Source: an uncultured bacterium (GTDB taxonomy: Bacteria > Actinomycetota > Coriobacteriia > Coriobacteriales > Eggerthellaceae). Taken from it: 32,174 nucleotides of DNA. Location: positions 1 through 32,174 of the forward strand of contig CAJMPP010000027.1 of NCBI GenBank assembly GCA_905215325.1. Reading direction: 5' to 3'. Numbering within the stretch: the stretch's first letter is position 1; each line of letters begins with the position of its first letter. Made by a program: the position numbers and the translations under genes. Under the pieces are notes generated by a model. That model worked only from the letters and a program-made list of their open reading frames with translations. It was not told where the DNA came from and did no database searches. This document shows positions 1 to 5,849 of the stretch, piece by piece.

Positions 1-70
1 CGTTGGATGGGGCCGCGGAGGGCCCCGCGGCAAGTCCGGCGGGTGGGGCACGGCGCAGCGCGGCGCTTTC

Positions 71-116
71 GCCAGCATGCGGCCGCCATCCCGCAGCAGG
101 TGCCAGCATGCGGCCG
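71..116. repeat. 15-bp direct repeat pair upstream of the cytochrome gene
   Basis: The 15-mer GCCAGCATGCGGCCG occurs exactly at 71-85 and 102-116, start to start 31 bases. Each copy contains the palindrome GCATGC. It lies in the 198 bases before the cytochrome gene, where no other gene could be supported. It may be an operator for the reductase module or chance in GC-rich DNA; no promoter hexamers were recognised nearby. Confidence 0.4.
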
Positions 117-198
117 TTATCCGGTCGCGGACGTCTTCCTCGAGCGTCGTCGCACCCGCCGGGCTTGCCGAAGGCTCCAAGGAAAAGGAGAGGAACGA

Positions 199-807
199 AT
201 GGCTGAAGACGAAAAGTTCTCCCAGCCCGGTGATGGTGCGCAAGCTCCTTCCCCGAAGCGCAAGGCCAAGCGCGGCTGGATCATCGGCGGCGTCGTGGCT
301 GCCGTGATCGTGGTGGCGGGCGCAGGTTTCTGGGTGTGGCACGAGACGCCCAGCTTCTGCAACGCCATCTGCCACAGCCCCATGGACAGCTATGTGGACA
401 CGTACTACAGCGGCGATCGGGGCATGCTGGTGACCGCGCATGCCGAGGCGGGCAACAACTGCCTGAGCTGCCATGAGCCCGTCATCACCGAGCAGGTGGG
501 CGAGGCCATGAAATGGGTTGCCGACGACTATCCCATGACCGCCGACGGCACGAAGCTGGCGGATGGTGCCGACATGGCCAGCGAGGAGTTTTGCGCCAAG
601 AGCGGCTGCCACGACATGGACGACGTGGTCGCCAGCACCTGGGGCTTTGAGGGCAACGACGAGAAGTTCAACCCGCACAGCAGCCACCAGGACCTGGCGC
701 TCGAGTGCGGCGACTGCCACAAGGCGCACGAGAAGAGCGTGCTCATGTGCAACCAGTGCCACAAACTGAACATGCCCGAGGGATGGGAGGCCCCGAATGC
801 AGCATAA
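199..807 (+). CDS. Membrane-anchored multiheme c-type cytochrome (NapC/NrfH-like electron donor)
   Basis: This 202-residue protein probably passes electrons from the menaquinone pool to the flavoprotein encoded next. Residues 1-25 are cytoplasmic and basic, one membrane helix spans about 26-48, and the rest faces outside. Five heme-attachment motifs are visible: CNAICH (54-59), CLSCH (88-92), CAKSGCH (132-138), CGDCH (170-174) and CNQCH (184-188). The first and third have three and four residues between the cysteines instead of two. The ATG at 199 was chosen because an AAGGAGAGG ribosome site ends just before it and because the longer reading frame only adds low-complexity sequence. The gene overlaps the next one by 11 bases, which implies translational coupling. 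Cytochrome plus flavin reductase pairs are typical of Eggerthellaceae anaerobic respiration (for example the cgr1/cgr2 pair of E. lenta). The electron acceptor cannot be told from sequence. Confidence 0.9.
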   Translation: MAEDEKFSQPGDGAQAPSPKRKAKRGWIIGGVVAAVIVVAGAGFWVWHETPSFCNAICHSPMDSYVDTYYSGDRGMLVTAHAEAGNNCLSCHEPVITEQVGEAMKWVADDYPMTADGTKLADGADMASEEFCAKSGCHDMDDVVASTWGFEGNDEKFNPHSSHQDLALECGDCHKAHEKSVLMCNQCHKLNMPEGWEAPNAA

Positions 808-2542
808 CGGACTCGACCGCCGCACCTTCCTCAAGGGCGCGGGCATCACGGCCATCGGCGCTGCCGCCATGGGCGCGCTGACCGGCTGCGGCAACGGCTA
901 CACCGTCCCCGCCGGCGAGGAGCCGGTGCGCGAAACCGCCGGCCAGGTGCCCGGCACGCCCAGCTGGCTGGGCCAGGCTCCCGAGGTCGCCGAGCGCGAC
1001 ATCACCGAGACCATCGACACCGAGGTGTTGGTCGTGGGCTGCCGCACCGCCGGCCTGCCTGCCGTCATCTCCGCCGCCGAGAACGGCGCGAAGGTGCTCG
1101 GCATCGACCGCACGCCGACCGTGCTTGCTCCGCGCGAGGACATCGGCGCCATCGACTCGAAGCTGCAGCTGGCCTCGTTCGACGAGTACCCGCAGTTCAA
1201 GATCGACAAGATGGAGGCCATGGAGGACATCGTCCGCTATGCCAACGGCTTCATCAACTACGACCTGGTGAAGGTGTGGGCGAACGAATCCGGCGCCCTG
1301 ATCGATTGGCTCACCGAGATCGTCGAGCGCGATGGTCGCCTGGTCATGCAGTTCGAAGGCTCCGTCGGCACGGAGGGCCAGGGTGCGCGCGACAAGGCGT
1401 GGGCGACCGGCCACAGCCCGAACAAGACCGACAAGGGCAAGGAGGACAAGAACTTCAACTTCGGCGTATCGCTCAAGGAGTATGCCGAGGAGAAGGGTGC
1501 CGAGTTCCGCTGGTCCACCGAGCTCATCAAGCTGGAGCAGGACGAGAACGGCCGCGTAATCGGCATCATCGCCCGCGACGTGAACGACCGTCACTACATC
1601 CGCATCAACGCCCCCAAGGGCGTCATCTTGGCGACGGGCGGCTACGGCAACAACCTGGAGATGATGGAGGCGCGCCAGCCTTGGAACCAGAAGATGCGCA
1701 TCTCCATCGGCCGTAACGGCACCGGCGGCAACCCCACGGGCGACGGCATCAAGGCCGCGCTGTGGGCCGGTGGCCAGATGGACCCCATCGGCGCCGCATG
1801 CATGTTCAACCGCGCGGCCGTCAAGCCCGACGAGAAGGCCGGCGACGGCATCGTGGGCGAGTGGTGGTGGTTCGGCGAGCAGCCGTTCATGAAGGTCAAC
1901 CTCAACGGCAAGCGCTTCTGCAACGAGTCCGGCCCGTACGACTACATGCTGCACTCCACCGTCATGCAGCCCGGCCACACCTACTGCGATATCTTCGACA
2001 GCGACTATGTCGAGCAGGTCAAGCAGATGAACGAGGTGGGCTGCTGTCGCCTGTACCCGTTCGATAACGGCAGCCCGTCGAACATGAGCGTCAACCTGAT
2101 GCCGAAGATGTTCTTCGATCCGCTGCTGGAGAAGGGGTATCTGCAGAAGGCCGACACCCCCGAGGAGCTAGCGCAGAAGCTGAATATCCCGGTGGACAAC
2201 TTCGTGGAGACGTTCAACCGCTACAACCAGATGGCGGAAAACGGCAAGGACGAGGACTACAACAAGGAGCCCTACCGTCTGATGCCGCTGAAGACCCCGC
2301 CGTACTATGGCATCCGCACAGGCGCATGGTTCCTGGCCACGCTCGACGGCGTGCGTATCGATACGAACATGCACCCCTTCCGCGAGGACGGTTCGGAGGT
2401 CGAGGGCCTGTACATGGCCGGCGACTGCTCGGGCGGCTTCTTCAGCACCAGTTACCCGAACCTGTTCACGGGCCTGGCCTGCGGCCGCACGATGGTCGAA
2501 GGCCGTCGCGCCGGCATGCTGGCGGCAACCGGCCAGGCGTAG
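797..2542 (+). CDS. Tat-exported lipoprotein flavin reductase of the fumarate reductase/flavocytochrome c family
   Basis: This 581-residue protein is likely an extracytoplasmic FAD enzyme that reduces an organic electron acceptor using electrons from the overlapping cytochrome. The N terminus has a twin-arginine motif (DRRTFLKG, residues 7-14) followed by a lipobox LTGC with Cys31, so export by Tat and lipid anchoring are expected. A Rossmann-type FAD segment starts near residue 76, a second flavin contact (VILATGGYGNN) lies near 277, and the C-terminal FAD motif (YMAGDCSGG followed by SYPNLFTGLACGR) is near 538-560. The family also includes Cgr2, urocanate reductase and ketosteroid dehydrogenases, so the substrate is open. 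One oddity is that the usual GxGxxG reads GCRTAG at residues 81-86, with Arg in place of the second Gly. A hairpin follows the stop codon. A LuxR-type regulator downstream probably controls the pair. Confidence 0.88.
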   Translation: MQHNGLDRRTFLKGAGITAIGAAAMGALTGCGNGYTVPAGEEPVRETAGQVPGTPSWLGQAPEVAERDITETIDTEVLVVGCRTAGLPAVISAAENGAKVLGIDRTPTVLAPREDIGAIDSKLQLASFDEYPQFKIDKMEAMEDIVRYANGFINYDLVKVWANESGALIDWLTEIVERDGRLVMQFEGSVGTEGQGARDKAWATGHSPNKTDKGKEDKNFNFGVSLKEYAEEKGAEFRWSTELIKLEQDENGRVIGIIARDVNDRHYIRINAPKGVILATGGYGNNLEMMEARQPWNQKMRISIGRNGTGGNPTGDGIKAALWAGGQMDPIGAACMFNRAAVKPDEKAGDGIVGEWWWFGEQPFMKVNLNGKRFCNESGPYDYMLHSTVMQPGHTYCDIFDSDYVEQVKQMNEVGCCRLYPFDNGSPSNMSVNLMPKMFFDPLLEKGYLQKADTPEELAQKLNIPVDNFVETFNRYNQMAENGKDEDYNKEPYRLMPLKTPPYYGIRTGAWFLATLDGVRIDTNMHPFREDGSEVEGLYMAGDCSGGFFSTSYPNLFTGLACGRTMVEGRRAGMLAATGQA

Positions 2543-2566
2543 CACCTGCTGGAAAGTTAGCGTATG

Positions 2567-2598
2567 AAGCGCCGCGCACCTTTGGGTGCACGGCGCTT
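2567..2598 (+). terminator. Hairpin terminator after the flavin reductase gene
   Basis: A 14-bp stem with one C-A mismatch (2567-2580 with 2585-2598) and a TTTG loop lies 24 bases after the stop. Only a short TTTC follows, so termination may be incomplete. The hairpin sits between the reductase module and the regulator gene. Confidence 0.6.
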
Positions 2599-2612
2599 TC
2601 GCTATATCGCCA

Positions 2613-2621
2613 TGATAGAAT
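2613..2621 (+). promoter_or_regulatory. Extended -10 promoter placing the transcript start at the LuxR-type start codon
   Basis: TG-A-TAGAAT is an extended -10 element (TG at 2613-2614, hexamer 2616-2621). Only six bases separate the hexamer from the ATG at 2628, so transcription should begin at or next to the A of the start codon. No Shine-Dalgarno sequence is present. The geometry predicts a leaderless mRNA. Confidence 0.5.
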
Positions 2622-2627
2622 GCGGGC

Positions 2628-4067
2628 ATGACCGATAAGAAGCTGCATACCGAAGCCGACCGCGCCAACGCGCGCGACCTGTTCACGCCGGCGTTTTGGC
2701 GCTCGTTCGCCGCGTTGTCGCTGGTGCTTTCGGTCTCGTCGTTCATGAACGTGTCGGTGTTCCCGTTCTTCGACGGGGTGTTCACCTACGCACGCGACAT
2801 ATCTATCACGGCCAACGCGGCCGTCCTTATAGCAATCGGTTTGCTCGCAACGTTCCGGCCTGCGCTTTTGCATGTGCGGGCGATGAACGCGGGCGCCCTT
2901 GCCCTTATGGCGGCAGGCTGCGCCCTTCCGTTGGCGCTGGGGTTGGGAAGCGCGCCGTTGCTGGTGCTGACATCGTGCGCGTTGGCGGTTGGCCGCGCCT
3001 GGTGCGTGCTGACCGCGGGCATTGCGGCGTCGCGGCTGTCCTCTGCCCAGGGGGGCGTGCTGGTCCCGCTGGCGTTCGTGGTGCAGGGCGCGACGTCGGC
3101 GTTCGCCTGGCTGCTGCCCGTGTGGGCGGGCATGGCGTTCTTCTTGGCGGCTCCCTTCGCCGCATGGGCCCTGTCGTGGCGCGATGCGCGCCCGGTGCTC
3201 GAGCAGACGCAGGCCGGCGAGGCTCCGCACGATTTCTCGGTTACGCGGCCGTCGTCGTTCTTGCCGCTGGCAAGCCAGCTGTTCGTATGCCTGTTCCTGT
3301 TCCGTGCCGCGTTCGGTTGCTCGTTGCGCTTCGGCGAGGTGGGTGGCGCGCCGTTGTCCTCGTTTTTCGTGATCCTGCCCGTGGCGATAGTGGCCGTTTG
3401 GGCGCTGCTGTCCGGGAAGCGTTTCCCCGCCGATTTGCTCGTGCAGGCGTCGGTGCTGTTCGTCGTGGCGGGCTTCTTGGCCATGACCATGGATTTGCCG
3501 CGCTCGAACATCGTCACGGTGCTGCTACTTTCCACGGGCAACACGTTGTTCGACATGGTTGCGTGGGTCGTGCTCGTTGCCGTGGCGGCGCGCAACAGCC
3601 GCGGAGCGGTTGCGGCGTTCGCGTGGGGTCGCGGTATCTCGAGCCTGGGCACCACGCTGGGTGCGGCGCTGGGCGTGCGCGCGAATGCGCTGGCCGGCAT
3701 GGGCACGCCGCTGTTCGAGCTGTTCGCCGCGGCGTTGATCTTGCTGTTCGTGGGCTACGCGCTCATCGGGTTGAGGCGATTCAGCTTCCGCGAGGTCATC
3801 GATGGCGTGACGCCGGTCGAGACCGCGGTGGTCGAGGCGCCGAAGGCCACGTTCGACGAGCGCTGCCAGGCGCTGGCAGGCCGGTACGGCCTGACCCCGC
3901 GCGAGCTCGAGGTGTTCCAGATGCTCGCGCGCGGCCGCGACCGCGCCTACATCCAGGAGCAGCTGGTGGTATCGCGCAACACGGTGAAGGCGCATGTCAA
4001 GCATATATACGCAAAGCTGGACATCCACTCGCACCAAGACCTGATCGACCTGGTGGAAAAGGGGTAG
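2628..4067 (+). CDS. LuxR-family transcriptional regulator with an N-terminal 12-helix membrane domain
   Basis: This 479-residue protein has about 380 residues of hydrophobic, MFS-like membrane helices followed by a cytoplasmic linker and a C-terminal LuxR/GerE helix-turn-helix (LTPRELEVFQMLARG near 424-438, then VVSRNTVKAHVKHIYAKL). Membrane-bound LuxR regulators of this type are abundant in Eggerthella and relatives, where they commonly sit beside reductase genes. By position it is the best candidate regulator of the cytochrome/flavoprotein pair just upstream, perhaps sensing the substrate through its membrane domain; that role is inferred. The ATG at 2628 has no ribosome site but lies immediately after an extended -10 element, which suggests leaderless translation. 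A phosphodiesterase gene follows after 61 bases in the same direction. Confidence 0.85.
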   Translation: MTDKKLHTEADRANARDLFTPAFWRSFAALSLVLSVSSFMNVSVFPFFDGVFTYARDISITANAAVLIAIGLLATFRPALLHVRAMNAGALALMAAGCALPLALGLGSAPLLVLTSCALAVGRAWCVLTAGIAASRLSSAQGGVLVPLAFVVQGATSAFAWLLPVWAGMAFFLAAPFAAWALSWRDARPVLEQTQAGEAPHDFSVTRPSSFLPLASQLFVCLFLFRAAFGCSLRFGEVGGAPLSSFFVILPVAIVAVWALLSGKRFPADLLVQASVLFVVAGFLAMTMDLPRSNIVTVLLLSTGNTLFDMVAWVVLVAVAARNSRGAVAAFAWGRGISSLGTTLGAALGVRANALAGMGTPLFELFAAALILLFVGYALIGLRRFSFREVIDGVTPVETAVVEAPKATFDERCQALAGRYGLTPRELEVFQMLARGRDRAYIQEQLVVSRNTVKAHVKHIYAKLDIHSHQDLIDLVEKG

Positions 4068-4120
4068 GGCGCAGATTTGCAACTGAGCGCCCGCGCTTGC
4101 CGCGCTTAAAGGAGAAGGTG

Positions 4121-4132
4121 ATGCTCGCATGA
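4121..4132 (+). other. Possible three-codon minicistron overlapping the yfcE-like start
   Basis: ATG CTC GCA TGA reads Met-Leu-Ala-stop. Its ATG is the best-spaced one for the GGAG ribosome site at 4111-4114 (six bases), while the phosphodiesterase ATG at 4129 is 14 bases away. The TGA shares bases with that ATG (ATGA), the usual geometry for termination-reinitiation. Whether it is translated is unknown. Confidence 0.3.
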
Positions 4133-4653
4133 AGCTGGTTGGACTGATCTCGGATACGCATGGGCGCCTGCCCGATGCGGCGCTGGGCGCCTTGGCGTAT
4201 TGCAACCATATCATCCATGCGGGCGACATCTGCGACCCCGGCATTTTGCGCGAGCTGCAGATCATGGCGCCCACCACGGCGGTGTTGGGCAACAACGACT
4301 ACGACGAGTACGGCAAGAACGTGACCCGGTTCGCCTATCCGGTCGTCGACGGCGTGCGCTTTTTGGTGGCGCACTATCCCAACGATGCCCGCATCGGTTT
4401 CAACGGCTCGCGGGCCATCGCGCCGGGGGACCCGCTGCCGCAGGTGTGCGTGCACGGGCATACCCATATCCCCGAGATCCTTGCTGGCCGCGACGCGTAC
4501 CCGGCCAGCCTGTTCATCTGCCCGGGAAGCTGCAGCCGCCCGCGCGGCGGGTTCCCGGCGTCGGTCGGCTTCATCGAGCTGGAAGAGGGCCGCGTTCGCA
4601 CCGCCCGCGTGGAATCGCTCGACGGCGAAGTGCTGCTGGAGATGGGGAAATAG
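4129..4653 (+). CDS. YfcE/MJ0936-family metallophosphoesterase
   Basis: This 174-residue protein is a compact calcineurin-like phosphodiesterase. All metal-binding motifs are in place: D9-x-H11 (SDTHG), G-D33, GNND with Asn56 and Asp57, His82 (VAHYP), and G-H111-T-H113. Length and motif order fit YfcE and MJ0936, which hydrolyse phosphodiester bonds such as those in bis-p-nitrophenyl phosphate and need divalent metal, often manganese. The physiological substrate of the family is not settled. The protein has no signal peptide and should be cytosolic. The start at 4129 gives the conserved MKLVGLISDTH beginning, although an upstream ATG at 4121 fits the ribosome site better and may couple translation. 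No downstream gene is on the same strand until 5850, so it may be monocistronic or read with the LuxR gene. Confidence 0.88.
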   Translation: MKLVGLISDTHGRLPDAALGALAYCNHIIHAGDICDPGILRELQIMAPTTAVLGNNDYDEYGKNVTRFAYPVVDGVRFLVAHYPNDARIGFNGSRAIAPGDPLPQVCVHGHTHIPEILAGRDAYPASLFICPGSCSRPRGGFPASVGFIELEEGRVRTARVESLDGEVLLEMGK

Positions 4654-4673
4654 GGAAGCGATGCGGCCTCCCA

Positions 4674-4729
4674 ACCGGGCGGCCGTTTGCGTATTGCCGA
4701 CATCTTGCCCGACCGGGCGGCCGTTTGCG
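4674..4729. repeat. 18-bp exact direct repeat after the phosphodiesterase gene
   Basis: ACCGGGCGGCCGTTTGCG occurs exactly at 4674-4691 and 4712-4729, start to start 38 bases. It lies in the convergent intergenic space between the phosphodiesterase and rubrerythrin genes. No protein-coding role was seen. Confidence 0.55.
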
Positions 4730-4802
4730 CGTCGCCGGTGCTGGCTAGGCTTGGGCGACCGTCTGCTGCCCTCGGAGCACGATTTCCAGCTGCAGCCAGC
4801 AA

Positions 4803-4827
4803 AAAGGCCGCCCGATGGGCGGCCTTT
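4803..4827 (-). terminator. Intrinsic terminator of the rubrerythrin gene
   Basis: A perfect 11-bp stem (4803-4813 with 4817-4827) with a three-base loop is followed, on the minus strand, by a run of five T. It begins about 20 bases after the rubrerythrin stop codon. Confidence 0.85.
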
Positions 4828-4847
4828 GCGATTCGCTTGCCTGCGGC

Positions 4848-5459
4848 TTAGAACTGCTTGAACACCTTGGCGGGAGCGCCGCAGATGGGGCAATTCTCGG
4901 GGGCGGCGGAACCCTTCTCGATGTAGCCGCAGCCCGGGCACAGGAAGTAGGAGTCGTCATCGGCGGCGTCGATGTTGTTGTACGCCTGCAGGTACAGCTC
5001 GGCGTGCACGGCCTCGGCCAGCTTGGCCTTGGTGAACACCTGGACGGCCTTGTCGTTGCCCTCCTCCTGGGCCTTCGCGATGAAGCCCGGGTACATGTCG
5101 GAGGTCTCGAAGATCTCGCCGTTGGCGGAGGCGATCAGGTTCAGGTCGATCTCCTCCAGCTCGGGGGCGTCGGCCGTGGGGCGCTCGTAGCCCGGCTCCA
5201 GCTCCTCGACCAGGCCGGCCTCCAGGCGGATGTGCACCTGCTCGGCGGCGCTGGTGGCCTCCCACAGGCGGCCCAGCTGCTCGTAGCCCTTCTCCTTGGC
5301 GAGCTTGGCGCAGGCGGCGTACTTGGCGGAAGCGCCCGTCTCGCCGCACACGGCGGCCTTCAGGTTCTCCAGCGTGGTGCCGACCTGGCAGGTTGCGCCG
5401 GCGACGCGGTTGAAGTTGGAAGAGTTCTCTGCGGTGGGCAGCTCGGTGCGCTTATTCAT
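4848..5459 (-). CDS. Rubrerythrin (peroxide-reducing diiron protein with rubredoxin domain)
   Basis: This 203-residue cytosolic protein should reduce hydrogen peroxide with electrons from NAD(P)H via a rubredoxin-type iron centre, protecting an anaerobe from oxygen. The diiron four-helix domain carries Glu40 (ETGASAKY), Glu73-x-x-His76, Glu115 and Glu118, and Glu149-x-x-His152. The C-terminal rubredoxin domain has Cys174, Cys177, Cys190 and Cys193 (CPGCGY and CPICGA). A GGGAG ribosome site lies seven bases before the ATG. A Fur-box-like palindrome lies 50-64 bases upstream of the start, and a strong terminator follows the gene, so it is probably transcribed alone and controlled by iron or peroxide. 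The closest alternative name is NADH peroxidase; family identity is not in doubt. Confidence 0.93.
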   Translation of the reverse strand: MNKRTELPTAENSSNFNRVAGATCQVGTTLENLKAAVCGETGASAKYAACAKLAKEKGYEQLGRLWEATSAAEQVHIRLEAGLVEELEPGYERPTADAPELEEIDLNLIASANGEIFETSDMYPGFIAKAQEEGNDKAVQVFTKAKLAEAVHAELYLQAYNNIDAADDDSYFLCPGCGYIEKGSAAPENCPICGAPAKVFKQF

Positions 5460-5508
5460 GGTGATACTCCCTCTCGTCTGAAGTAGCGGTTCCTATTGGA
5501 GTCGTTAA

Positions 5509-5523
5509 TGAGAATCAATCTCA
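5509..5523. promoter_or_regulatory. Fur-box-like palindrome upstream of rubrerythrin
   Basis: TGAGAATCAATCTCA has perfect arms TGAGA/TCTCA. It matches 11 of the 14 fixed positions of the classical 7-1-7 Fur site TGATAATnATTATCA. It lies 50-64 bases before the rubrerythrin start, a position suited to repression. PerR or another Fur-family protein could bind the same type of site. Confidence 0.55.
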
Positions 5524-5642
5524 ATAGCTATAGAATACCCGGCCCTCCGCCCGAGCGCAAGCGCCAATCGGCCGCAACAGCTCGGCTCCGCACAACCGCC
5601 ACACGGATAGCCGCGGGTAACTTTATGGAGAACTTGTAGTGA

Positions 5643-5721
5643 AAGTTAACCCCAGTTGCCTGCATGGTTGCCAAATTGTTGTGTACGGTATACTTCCTTC
5701 GTTTTGTATATCACGGGTAAC
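5643..5721 (+). promoter_or_regulatory. Promoter region of the giant protease gene, sharing blocks with the NEAT gene promoter
   Basis: The -10 candidate is TATACT (5689-5694) with TTGCCA (5668-5673) 15 bases upstream. From the -10 onward the order is TATACTT, six bases, TTTTGTA (5702-5708), six bases, GGGTAAC (5715-5721). The same three 7-mers with the same spacers recur at 13676-13708 before the NEAT gene. Upstream lies a GTT..CC direct repeat (5645, 5655, 5667). The rest of 5530-5849 holds no gene; another GGGTAAC sits at 5615-5621, exactly 100 bases before the promoter copy. Confidence 0.6.
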
Positions 5722-5849
5722 TTCGGGAGCCAGAAGTCGTTGCCCACGGTCTCGTCCGGGTATGCGGTCTTGGCACGCGGCGGGTCCGCGCTGCTCCGCC
5801 GTTTATCGGAAACGGGATCGATCATAGAGGCGAATCGGGAAGGATGCTC

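Noticed and set aside
3..198. Frames covering the window's left edge before the cytochrome
   Set aside because: They are Arg/Ala-rich with no domain. The cytochrome start at 199 has a strong ribosome site and the membrane anchor begins soon after.
2628..3800. Calling the LuxR-type gene an MFS transporter
   Set aside because: The membrane part is MFS-like, but the C-terminal LuxR helix-turn-helix is complete and such fusions are known as regulators in this lineage.
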